A program made the position numbers and the translations under genes. From NCBI GenBank assembly GCA_002784465.1, contig PFLE01000011.1, positions 67,966 through 125,678 of the forward strand: a stretch of DNA of 57,713 bases, read 5' to 3'. Positions 9,583 to 17,848 of the stretch are shown here, piece by piece. The notes under the pieces were generated by a model that saw only the letters and a program-made list of their open reading frames with translations, was not told where the DNA came from and searched no databases. Within the stretch, counting starts at the first letter, position 1, and each line of letters begins with the position of its first letter. This stretch comes from Candidatus Shapirobacteria bacterium CG_4_10_14_0_8_um_filter_39_15. GTDB taxonomy: Bacteria > Patescibacteriota > Microgenomatia > UM-FILTER-39-15.

Positions 9583-9984
9583 CTAATTTATTTGATTTTC
9601 AATTTTCTTACGATATACTTCCCACGTTTTAGTATTCCAAATTTCAAAATGATCACCGGCCCCGATTAAAGTTAAATCTTCATTTACTCCGGAATAATCA
9701 ACCATCGCTTCCGGAATGACAAAACGACCGGCCGAGTCCAAATCAATCATTTCCGCGTTCATACATAAACGTCGTCGCAGATCGCGGCCTTCGGCATCGG
9801 AAATCGGTCTGGCTAAATCAATCGCGGTCACCGCTTCCCATTTTTTTTCTTCAAAACCGAAAATGCATTTTTCCAAACCAATTGACAAAACGACTTTATT
9901 GCCGAGGATCTCTTTTCGCAGTTTCATCGGTAAAGCCAAACGGTTTTTTCCGATCATGGTGGGTTGGTAAGTTCCTAATAACAT
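9583..9984 (-). CDS. mraZ: Transcriptional regulator MraZ
   Basis: MLLGTYQPTMIGKNRLALPMKLRKEI...DSAGRFVIPEAMVDYSG (two SpoVT-AbrB-like DxxGR-type repeats); Shine-Dalgarno GGAG at 9989-9992. Confidence 0.93.
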   Translation of the reverse strand: MLLGTYQPTMIGKNRLALPMKLRKEILGNKVVLSIGLEKCIFGFEEKKWEAVTAIDLARPISDAEGRDLRRRLCMNAEMIDLDSAGRFVIPEAMVDYSGVNEDLTLIGAGDHFEIWNTKTWEVYRKKIENQIN

Positions 9985-10051
9985 TTTTCTCCTTTTTGCT
10001 ACTATTTACTACTCTATAATACATATTGAGACAGTTTAATATATATGTCAA

Positions 10052-10087
10052 GGGGCGAAATAAATTGCGAGGCAATTTAAACGCCCC
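10052..10087. repeat. Hairpin upstream of mraZ
   Basis: ggggcg-aaat-aaattgc-gag-gcaattt-aaa-cgcccc: 6-bp GC plus 7-bp AT stem. Confidence 0.55.
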
Positions 10088-10090
10088 GCC

Positions 10091-10131
10091 GACCCCGTCA
10101 AAAAAGGCGAACGGCAAGATTCTACGGGGTC
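10091..10131. repeat. Inverted repeat gaccccgt...acggggtc
   Basis: 10091-10098 and 10124-10131, perfect 8-bp arms. Confidence 0.5.
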
Positions 10132-10143
10132 AGGGAATTGTGT

Positions 10144-10178
10144 GTCATTGCGAGGGAGTTTCCGCGACCGTGGCAATC
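10144..10178. repeat. GTCATTGCGAGGGAG...GGCAATCT intergenic repeat-like palindrome
   Basis: gtcattgcgagggagtttccgcgaccgtggcaatct, terminal attgc/gcaat inversion; resembles a widespread bacterial intergenic repeat type. Confidence 0.55.
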
Positions 10179-10180
10179 TT

Positions 10181-10936
10181 TTACTTTACCAGAATGAAGA
10201 CGTTCAATCCCTCTGTAGCTGATTTACCAACCTCTTGCCAAGAAGATTGATTGGGATTCCAGCCCAAAAGATTCACGGTATCAGATCCAGAATAAGTTAT
10301 TTTTGCGATTCCTTTCGGAATCCCATTGTCACTGGAGAAAATTCCATAAGGTCCGCTAACGATTTCTTTTCCGGGGTCTTTGGGCACACCCACGGTATTC
10401 ATGGTTAAAAACATGACATTCTTCGGTAAGGTTCCGGTGAAAACAAAATTCTTATTATCAACGTTCAATTCGTTTTTGGCCGTTGGCATTTTCTGTAAAT
10501 GAAAAGCCGTCTCATATTTACTAACGCTTCCATTCCCACGAAATCTTAAAGTCAGGGACCCTTCGGTCACGCCCTCGTCATATTTGCAAACATTTTTGGA
10601 GCACGAACCCAAAAGCATATCTTTCTGGATTGCAGAATTGCCATTCGTTTCGATTGAGCCGATAACCCCTCTTTGCTGGTCGCCCACTAAATAAACCAAT
10701 TCATATTCTACCGTCTTAATATTTTGCAAATTGATCGCTTTTAGAGTGATTTGGTGAGCCTGTGAATCCGGAGTCAAGGTTACAAACGGTCTTTGATTAA
10801 TTAGCGCTTGGGCGACCTCAACCTCTGGAGTTTGGGTATTTATGTTGTTCTGCTTCTGCCGACTTCTAATTACCAGATAACCAGACAACAAGATAACCAG
10901 TAAACCAACTACAACAAAAGGTAGGTATTTCTTCAT
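10181..10936 (-). CDS. Membrane-anchored hypothetical protein
   Basis: N-terminal TM (YLPFVVVGLLVILLSGYLVI), then a soluble beta-rich-looking region. Confidence 0.6.
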   Translation of the reverse strand: MKKYLPFVVVGLLVILLSGYLVIRSRQKQNNINTQTPEVEVAQALINQRPFVTLTPDSQAHQITLKAINLQNIKTVEYELVYLVGDQQRGVIGSIETNGNSAIQKDMLLGSCSKNVCKYDEGVTEGSLTLRFRGNGSVSKYETAFHLQKMPTAKNELNVDNKNFVFTGTLPKNVMFLTMNTVGVPKDPGKEIVSGPYGIFSSDNGIPKGIAKITYSGSDTVNLLGWNPNQSSWQEVGKSATEGLNVFILVK

Positions 10937-10938
10937 TA

Positions 10939-12249
10939 TTAATATTGTAACTTACCGGAAAACCATTTTGCAAGTTCGTCAACTTTAACCCTTATCTGCT
11001 TAGTCGTATCCCTGTCTCTAATTGTTACGGTTTCGTCATTCAAGGTTTGAAAATCAACGGTAACGCACCAAGGTGTCCCTATTTCGTCTTGCGCTAGATA
11101 ACGCTTGCCAATATTCCCCCGATCATCCCAAGCAACCATGAAATCATTTCTCAATGATTCGTAAATCTTTTTTGCTTGAAGGACTAAATCAGATTTATTC
11201 GCCAGCAAAGGAAAAATTGCCACTTTATATGGAGCCAACAATGGATGCAGTTTTAAAACAATTCTTTTTTCTTCCTCGTTATAAGCATCAATTAAGAAAA
11301 ACAGTAAAGATCGATCTACTCCGGCCGATGTTTCGATATCCCAAGGAGAATATTCTTCGCTCGTTTCCGGATCATGATATTTCAAATTTTTACCAGAGAA
11401 CTCTTCGTGCCGCCTCTGATCCCAATCGCCGCGGTGATGAATTCCCATCAGTTCATCCCAACCCCAAGGAGTTTCGTATTCAATATCGGTTGCCATTTTT
11501 GCGTAGTGGGCTCTTTTTTCCGGTTCATGATCGCGGAATCGCAGTTTTTCTTTTTTAATTCCTAATTTCAAATACCAATCCATTCGGTTCTGTTTCCAAT
11601 ATTCAAACCATTTTTTTCCTTCTTCTTCATCGGGTTTAATAAAATACTGCACTTCCATCTGCTCAAATTCCCGAGATCTGAAGATAAAATTACCAGGGGT
11701 GATTTCATTCCGAAAAGCTTTTCCCATCTGGGCAATGCCAAAAGGAATTTTTACTCGGGTTGAGTCAACCACATTTTTAAAATTGACCTGAACGCCATTG
11801 GTAATTTCCCCGCGCAGAAATATTTCCAGTTGTTTTCCTTCAACTACCCCAAGATACGCTTTAACCAGAAGGTTAAATTGTTGAGGTTCAGTCCATTCGA
11901 CCTTTTGATCCTTGTGAATTTTCTCATGTTCTGCCATTTCATCAGATTTATCAGCTCTCACCCGTTGATGACAAAGTTTACATTCAACCAAGGGATCGGT
12001 AAAAGCTTGGGTATGGCCAGAGGCTTCCCAGGCTTTGGGATTCATCATAATGGCGGCATCCAGACCGACTACATCGTCTCTCAATTGCACTGTTTCTTTC
12101 CACCACAAATCTTTAAGATTCTTCTTGAGCAAGGACCCAGAAGGTCCATAATCCCAGGTCCCAGCCAATCCCCCATAAATTTCCGATCCGGGGAAAATAA
12201 ATCCCCGCCTTTTACACAAACTAGTAACTTTTTCCAATAAATCAGACAT
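10939..12249 (-). CDS. glyS: Glycyl-tRNA synthetase (dimeric type)
   Basis: SLCKRRGFIFPGSEIYGGLAGTWDYGPSGSLLKKNLKDLWWKETVQLRDDVVGLDAAIMMNP; class II motifs; GVDRSLLFFLIDAY. Confidence 0.95.
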   Translation of the reverse strand: MSDLLEKVTSLCKRRGFIFPGSEIYGGLAGTWDYGPSGSLLKKNLKDLWWKETVQLRDDVVGLDAAIMMNPKAWEASGHTQAFTDPLVECKLCHQRVRADKSDEMAEHEKIHKDQKVEWTEPQQFNLLVKAYLGVVEGKQLEIFLRGEITNGVQVNFKNVVDSTRVKIPFGIAQMGKAFRNEITPGNFIFRSREFEQMEVQYFIKPDEEEGKKWFEYWKQNRMDWYLKLGIKKEKLRFRDHEPEKRAHYAKMATDIEYETPWGWDELMGIHHRGDWDQRRHEEFSGKNLKYHDPETSEEYSPWDIETSAGVDRSLLFFLIDAYNEEEKRIVLKLHPLLAPYKVAIFPLLANKSDLVLQAKKIYESLRNDFMVAWDDRGNIGKRYLAQDEIGTPWCVTVDFQTLNDETVTIRDRDTTKQIRVKVDELAKWFSGKLQY

Positions 12250-12255
12250 AATCTA

Positions 12256-12261
12256 ACTATA
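12256..12261 (-). promoter_or_regulatory. Putative -10 (TATAGT) 6 nt upstream of glyS ATG
   Basis: Minus strand TATAGT-TAGATT-ATG. Confidence 0.45.
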
Positions 12262-12301
12262 CCTGAAAGCTTATTCCCCGTCAACAAACCTTTTGGTAAA
12301 T

Positions 12302-12334
12302 CCCACCCTCCAGGTGGTCTAGCTTGGCACCTGG
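12302..12334. repeat. TAGCTTGG-core hairpin element, unit A1
   Basis: cccaccctccaggtgg-tctagcttgg-cacctgg. Confidence 0.7.
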
Positions 12335-12353
12335 CAAATTTCGTACACATTAG

Positions 12354-12395
12354 TATTTTCGGACATTCCGGGAATGGATTAGCTTGGCATTCCGG
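12354..12395. repeat. TAGCTTGG-core hairpin element, unit A2 (42-bp direct repeat, copy 1)
   Basis: tattttcggacattccgggaatggattagcttggcattccgg, identical to 13511-13552. Confidence 0.85.
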
Positions 12396-12433
12396 GAAAT
12401 ATAAAGTTTCTCTAATCAAGTTTTAATTTCTGA

Positions 12434-12439
12434 TATAAT
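12434..12439 (+). promoter_or_regulatory. Putative extended -10 (TGATATAAT) 6 nt upstream of GTG start
   Basis: TGA-TATAAT-ATATTT-GTG, plus strand. Confidence 0.5.
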
Positions 12440-12445
12440 ATATTT

Positions 12446-13471
12446 GTGCTCAAAAAATACCAACATTTATTTAGTAAAGATCAATCTTTTTTGATTCTCT
12501 GCTCAAAACCGCTTGATTCTGATTCTCTCGGAAGCGGACTAATTTTGAAAAAATATCTAGAGTCCCTTGGCAAAAAATGTAAATTGGTATTTCCACGAGA
12601 AATTACCGAAGAAGAAAAAGCAATGAATTCCTACTTACCCTATTTTGATGAAATTGAAACAAAAGATACCAGAGAATTATTTACTAAAAAGGCTTTTGAT
12701 GTTTTGATATTCCTTGACGGAACCAATTCGGTACAATACTACGATACTGATAAAACCCCAGATAATTCCCCCAACTTTCAATTGTATACGGATCGTATCC
12801 GAATTGATCACCATCACGGCAATCCAGAAAAAATCGGCACTATCAATATTCATTTTCCAAAATTATCTTCAACAGCAGAGGTATTACTGACTAAAATTAT
12901 TCCCGATTCCTTTATTGATCAAGAAATTGCTACTTTGGGATATGCAGCATTGGTTGGAGATACTGGTAACTTTCAATGGAATTTTTCTGCCTCAACGTTA
13001 AGAATCGCTGGCAAATTAATTTCTAAAAGAGCTGACTGGGAATTGGTTCTTGATAAAATTTTCTTCTCAAAATCAAAAAGTTATTTCGATATGCTTGCGT
13101 ATGTTATTCAAAATTCAGAATATTATGATGATCTCGGAACCTGTTTTGTTTTCCTACCTTATAAAAAACTTCAAAAAGACCAACTCGATGAAGATAAATT
13201 AAAAGATTTAAAACAATCGTTTCAAGATGCTTTCGCCAGAAGAGTAATCGGCTATCCAAGAGGAATTATTGTTTATGAAAAAGAGCCTGGGAGAGTTTAT
13301 GTTTCAGTCAGAGGAAATAACCTTACAAATAATATTAATTTCCCAAAAATTTTAATGGAAATTGGAGGCAACGGCGGAGGTCATTTTAATGCTACCGGTT
13401 TTGATGTCAAGCAGGACTTCAAAACAGTCAAGAATTCTTTAATCCAATTAATCACAAAATACACTCGATAA
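12446..13471 (+). CDS. DHH-family phosphoesterase (NrnA/oligoribonuclease-like)
   Basis: CSKPLDSDSLGSGLILKKYLES, IDHHHGNPEKIGTINI, GNGGGHFNATGF. Only convincing plus-strand gene in the window. Confidence 0.85.
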   Translation: MLKKYQHLFSKDQSFLILCSKPLDSDSLGSGLILKKYLESLGKKCKLVFPREITEEEKAMNSYLPYFDEIETKDTRELFTKKAFDVLIFLDGTNSVQYYDTDKTPDNSPNFQLYTDRIRIDHHHGNPEKIGTINIHFPKLSSTAEVLLTKIIPDSFIDQEIATLGYAALVGDTGNFQWNFSASTLRIAGKLISKRADWELVLDKIFFSKSKSYFDMLAYVIQNSEYYDDLGTCFVFLPYKKLQKDQLDEDKLKDLKQSFQDAFARRVIGYPRGIIVYEKEPGRVYVSVRGNNLTNNINFPKILMEIGGNGGGHFNATGFDVKQDFKTVKNSLIQLITKYTR

Positions 13472-13480
13472 TTTCGTACA

Positions 13481-13510
13481 CACCGGGTGTGTCTTAGCTT
13501 TCCACACTGG
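13481..13510. repeat. TAGCTT-core hairpin element, unit B1
   Basis: caccgggtgtg-tcttagctttcc-acactgg. Confidence 0.65.
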
Positions 13511-13552
13511 TATTTTCGGACATTCCGGGAATGGATTAGCTTGGCATTCCGG
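13511..13552. repeat. TAGCTTGG-core hairpin element, unit B2 (42-bp direct repeat, copy 2)
   Basis: Identical to 12354-12395. Confidence 0.85.
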
Positions 13553-13557
13553 TAAAA

Positions 13558-14100
13558 TTACCATATTTCTCTAATAATTTTTGGGCTGGTGATTTTTTTC
13601 TCGGTAATTTGCTCAATGTAATCTTTTAGACTTTTTTGACTGTCTTTCAAATTTTCCGGTACGCCAAACCCTAATTCAGTGATCAATTCCTTTTCAAAAT
13701 TAACCACCAATTCGGTATAATTTCTTTCACTCAATCTCGACAATGAATTTACTAAAAGTTTAAACACTTGATAATGTTCTTGGCCTTCGGCCGTAAGTTT
13801 GTCAACCAGTTCGCAAAGATAATAGGCTACCCCAACCGATTTTATGTCTTTTCTCCAATTTGAAAAAGAATTAATTACTTCGACTTCTGACAAACTATCA
13901 AGATTTTTTCCGCAATTCAAATAAACATTAACATCGTTAAAAAGTTCCAAATTCCCTCCCCGCCGGCTGGTAATTCTTCGAACACCTTTGGCAATCACCC
14001 GTAGTTTCCCGTGGTTTTTGGTAAAAATAGTCAGAAGACGATCGGCTTCACCGTAATTGGAGCGTTTGAGGATAATTCCTTCGGTCTTGTAAGCTCTCAC
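13558..14100 (-). CDS. recO: DNA repair protein RecO (short)
   Basis: YKTEGIILKRSNYGEADRLLTIFTKNHGKLRVIAKGVRRITSRRGGNLELFNDVNVYL; GTG start. Confidence 0.85.
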   Translation of the reverse strand: MRAYKTEGIILKRSNYGEADRLLTIFTKNHGKLRVIAKGVRRITSRRGGNLELFNDVNVYLNCGKNLDSLSEVEVINSFSNWRKDIKSVGVAYYLCELVDKLTAEGQEHYQVFKLLVNSLSRLSERNYTELVVNFEKELITELGFGVPENLKDSQKSLKDYIEQITEKKITSPKIIREIW

Positions 14101-14101
14101 C

Positions 14102-16042
14102 TTAAATTTTTATATTCAGTTCTTTGTCGGTTACCAGTTCAAAAGTTTCATTATGTTTATTCAAAGAAATCGTGTATTGATTGCCCTCGGTCCCGGGCTG
14201 CTTTTGTATCAGTATTTGATAATTATTCTTACCCGCCTTAAAAGGCAATTTATACTTAAAAGAAGTTTTTGTAATTCCTTCCGGCCTCAACGCTGTGGTG
14301 TATCCATCAAAAACGGTTTTTCCCAACTCGTCATAAGTCTTAATATCGACTTCGGATCCGGAAGAACTGATTAACGTTGATCCTTGGGGAACATATAATC
14401 TAAACCAATCTTTATATTGGGAGTTCAAACACAGGCCGCCGGTTTCTAAATTACAATTTGATTGGGGGGCTGGGTCTTTATAAGTAACAGTAACTGTTTT
14501 GGTAATTGTGCCGTCGCTGCCGATTTCAATCTTTTGTTCGACTTCGTTTTTAATAAAAATATTGGACTTGGCTCCGGAAAAACTGGTATCCACCAGTAAA
14601 AAATAATCATGACTGTAATCTTTCACTCTGCCGGCGAGATTAAAAGCTTCCATTGCCGACTGAATCTTCTGATCAGGAAAATAAAAAAGAACATGCTTTT
14701 CGATTATTGAAGAAAAACCGGCTTCAAACAAATTCGGAATTTTTTCTTTTGGCGAACCTAAAGCATTGGCTAAAACCGAATGCATTAACGGTCCAATAAC
14801 CGCCTTTCTTTGGGTTTTAAGAGTATTAACCGGTTTGTCGGCTGATAATTCTAACTGGTAAACAACATTAGGACAATCAAAACATTTTGGTTCGGGATCG
14901 GCGGAAAAATTTCCCCAGCCAGGTACACCGATCCTGCCAATAACGCTTAGCAACCGCACCAATAATTGGGTATCAACCGCCACCACCCCGTCGAATTTCT
15001 GACTTGAAGCCCTTTTGAAATTTTCCACAAATTTTTCCATGGAAACCTTAAAATCAGGGGAAGAATTCATATCTCTTAAACGCCAGTGGGAATCTTTTGC
15101 GTATGGCAAGGATAAATAATCAATAAAGGCTTGGGGCGCTTTTTCTTTTGAAGGAAAACGGGCATCCAGATCATAGATGTCTTCTGATAAAACCGGCGTA
15201 ATTTTTCCCTTGTCAACCGAAAGTAATGCATAAGCCGTTATAAATCCTCCGGTCGGCCGCAATTCTGCATCGTTTTGGAAAAGAATCAAATATTGGCGCG
15301 GGGAATCAATTCCCAACAACCAAGGAGCGACTTTAATCACTGGCTTGGCGTCATTCGTCAAAGTTGCCCCTTGATCAACTAAAGATATTGCCTGGGTCAG
15401 CATTTCCCGAACTTTATAGTTTTTGAATTGAACCGGATAGCGGTTCGGATCAACATCGTCCAATTCTTTTTTGACAATTTCCAACTTGGCCCCGATGTTA
15501 TCAATATCCGGACCAATTTTGTCTAAAGTTGTCACAATAAAATTAATTCTGTCTTTGGCAGTTTTTTCACCCCCGCCAACTTGGCCGCCGAATAATCCTA
15601 ATAAATCCGAGTATGGTTCAACCGCCTTCACCACTAATTCGGCGGCGTCAAATCCGGCTTCACCGGCATTGACCATATGGGTGGCGTCCGATTGGTAAAC
15701 ACCGACAAACGGAATAATTCTCAAGGGAGTCAGAAGATTAAGCGCTTGTTTTAGAGAATCCAAATCCGCCCTGGTGGTTTTAATTTCTTGAGAGATCTTT
15801 TGCAGGTCTTTGGTTTTTACGGAATCTTTCAAAACCATTCCTTGCGCATAAACAACTTTGGCCTTATTGACAACGTTTAGCAAAGGCAAACCAACCAAAA
15901 CCCCAATACCAATCACAACAACTAAAATAATCGGAAGAATTCTAAAAAGAATTTTCTTTTTACCCGCTTCTTTTGACACCAACCCTACGGGTTGTTCCTG
16001 TGTATCGGTATCTTGAATTTCAATTTTTGGTATTTCTTCCAT
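14102..16042 (-). CDS. DUF4012-type membrane-anchored protein
   Basis: N-terminal TM; RQYLILFQNDAELRPTGGFITAYALLSVDKGKI signature. Confidence 0.8.
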   Translation of the reverse strand: MEEIPKIEIQDTDTQEQPVGLVSKEAGKKKILFRILPIILVVVIGIGVLVGLPLLNVVNKAKVVYAQGMVLKDSVKTKDLQKISQEIKTTRADLDSLKQALNLLTPLRIIPFVGVYQSDATHMVNAGEAGFDAAELVVKAVEPYSDLLGLFGGQVGGGEKTAKDRINFIVTTLDKIGPDIDNIGAKLEIVKKELDDVDPNRYPVQFKNYKVREMLTQAISLVDQGATLTNDAKPVIKVAPWLLGIDSPRQYLILFQNDAELRPTGGFITAYALLSVDKGKITPVLSEDIYDLDARFPSKEKAPQAFIDYLSLPYAKDSHWRLRDMNSSPDFKVSMEKFVENFKRASSQKFDGVVAVDTQLLVRLLSVIGRIGVPGWGNFSADPEPKCFDCPNVVYQLELSADKPVNTLKTQRKAVIGPLMHSVLANALGSPKEKIPNLFEAGFSSIIEKHVLFYFPDQKIQSAMEAFNLAGRVKDYSHDYFLLVDTSFSGAKSNIFIKNEVEQKIEIGSDGTITKTVTVTYKDPAPQSNCNLETGGLCLNSQYKDWFRLYVPQGSTLISSSGSEVDIKTYDELGKTVFDGYTTALRPEGITKTSFKYKLPFKAGKNNYQILIQKQPGTEGNQYTISLNKHNETFELVTDKELNIKI

Positions 16043-16045
16043 ATA

Positions 16046-16684
16046 TTATACCGCCCCTTTACCGGAAATCATTGCCCAGGGAGATTTTAATATAATAATC
16101 ATATCATAGATAATTGATTTTCGTCTGGCATAGCTGGCATCCATAGAAATTCTTTTATCAAAGTTAATTTCCGACCGACCGGAAACTTGCCACTCGCCGG
16201 TAATCCCTGGATTTACCGATAAAACTTCATCCACTAATTTTTTTGTTTCCGGATATTTTTTTTGCTGTTCTTCTAATTCATCTGGATAATAAGGCCGCGG
16301 ACCAACCAAACTCATTTCGCCCCTTAATACATTAATCAGTTGCGGAATTTCATCAATTGAATATTTTCTAATAAATTTCCCAACCTTTGTCCACCGCGGA
16401 TCATTATGAATTTTATAACTGGATTTTTTGTATTCTTCATATAATTTTTTGTATTTAGGATCGGTTTGCATCAAATAATGGGCATTCGTAATCATTGACC
16501 TAAATTTATAAAGACGAAATTTTTTTCCGTTTCTTCCTACCCTAAGCGGGATATCGGCAAAAACAGGCCCAGAAGATTCCCATTGAATCGCCAGGGCGGT
16601 GATTAAACTTATTGGTAAAAAGATAATCCCGAGGACAATAGCCGAACTGATATCTATTAATCTTTTTAGCTCTTCATAATCCAT
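16046..16684 (-). CDS. Bacterial sugar transferase (WbaP/polyprenyl-phosphate glycosylphosphotransferase type)
   Basis: KLYKFRSMITNAH, KVGKFIRKYSIDEIPQLINVLRGEMSLVGPRPYYPDEL, VNPGITGEWQVSGRSE. Confidence 0.93.
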   Translation of the reverse strand: MDYEELKRLIDISSAIVLGIIFLPISLITALAIQWESSGPVFADIPLRVGRNGKKFRLYKFRSMITNAHYLMQTDPKYKKLYEEYKKSSYKIHNDPRWTKVGKFIRKYSIDEIPQLINVLRGEMSLVGPRPYYPDELEEQQKKYPETKKLVDEVLSVNPGITGEWQVSGRSEINFDKRISMDASYARRKSIIYDMIIILKSPWAMISGKGAV

Positions 16685-16738
16685 ATTTTAGGCCAAAAAA
16701 AGGCACCTGCCTACTAGCATAGAATATTAGCAAACTTG

Positions 16739-17848
16739 TTAAAGATACTCAAGTTTACCTTCGTCCTGCAACTTGTTTACTAAAGTTTTAACTTCTTGAG
16801 AACGGTCTTTTTTCATAATCAACAACGCATCTTTCGTATCCACAATCACCAAATTTTCTACCCCAATCGCGGCAATTAACTGATCGGAAAAATGGATTAA
16901 ACAATTTTTGGAATCAATGGAAATAAATTCTCCATCGCCTTTTTCGTGTATCACCACGTTCCCGTCTTTATCTTTCGGCGAAACATCATAAGCGACTTTC
17001 CAATCTCCCACATCGCTCCATTCAAAATCACCCGGAACTAAAATAAGATTGTGAGCTTTTTCGGAAATCGCGTAATCAAACATAATATCTTTTGCCTGTT
17101 CGTAAACTTCCCTCACCACCCCCATCTCCCCCACTTTCCCCAATGATTCCCTTATTTTATCTAGTCCTAAACTTAATTCCGGATCTAATTCTTTAATTGC
17201 CTTTAAAACCGAAGAAACTTTATAAGTATAAAGATTAACATTCCAATAGTATCCACCCTGTTTTAAAAACTTTTCCGCCATCTCTATTTCCGGCTTTTCA
17301 ATATGTTTTTCCACTTTATAAGTGTAAAGATCGTTAATTAATTTAAACCTTTCTCCGGCCTTAATATATCCCAATCCGCCATGTGGAAAAGTCGGTTTTA
17401 AGCCAATCGTTATCAGATAATCTCCCAATTGTGCTGTTTCAACGGCGATTCTAATTGTTTTTTCAAATTTTGAAATATCAGCAATGTGGTGATCGGAAGG
17501 AAAATTTACAATGATTCCTTCTGGATCTTGCTGCTGAACGAATATTGCGCCCATTCCCATCGCCATGGCCGTATTTTTCCCCTCCGGTTCTGGAAAAATA
17601 TTTTTACTAAGAATTTCGGGGGCTTGATCATAAATTTCATCAAGATAGTCTGAATTCGTAATTAAATAAATTCTTTCTAGGGGGACAAAAAGCTTCGCCC
17701 GTTCAATTGTTTGCTGAAAAATAGTTTTATCGCCAAATAATTTGATAAATTGTTTTGGCGCTTTCATCCGAGAGCGTGGCCATAATCTCTTTCCGGACCC
17801 GCCGCATAAAATTACGAGGTAGAGATGTTCGTTTTGTATTTTTTCCAT
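16739..17848 (-). CDS. manC: Mannose-1-phosphate guanylyltransferase
   Basis: VILCGGSGKRLWPRSRMKAPKQFIKLFGDKTIFQQTIERA, NFPSDHHI, FEWSDVGDW. Confidence 0.9.
   Translation of the reverse strand: MEKIQNEHLYLVILCGGSGKRLWPRSRMKAPKQFIKLFGDKTIFQQTIERAKLFVPLERIYLITNSDYLDEIYDQAPEILSKNIFPEPEGKNTAMAMGMGAIFVQQQDPEGIIVNFPSDHHIADISKFEKTIRIAVETAQLGDYLITIGLKPTFPHGGLGYIKAGERFKLINDLYTYKVEKHIEKPEIEMAEKFLKQGGYYWNVNLYTYKVSSVLKAIKELDPELSLGLDKIRESLGKVGEMGVVREVYEQAKDIMFDYAISEKAHNLILVPGDFEWSDVGDWKVAYDVSPKDKDGNVVIHEKGDGEFISIDSKNCLIHFSDQLIAAIGVENLVIVDTKDALLIMKKDRSQEVKTLVNKLQDEGKLEYL

Noticed and set aside
11830-12240. Plus-strand ORF of 136 aa (also 1255-1584, 2736-3068, 46564-46968, 48589-48963)
   Set aside because: All lie antisense to strongly supported minus-strand genes (glyS, ftsZ, ftsA, hddA, B12-rSAM) and have no recognisable motif.
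12302-13552. Integron attC/gene-cassette interpretation of the DHH cassette
   Set aside because: No GTTRRRY/RYYYAAC core sites recognised and no integrase in the window; retained only as a direct-repeat-flanked gene.
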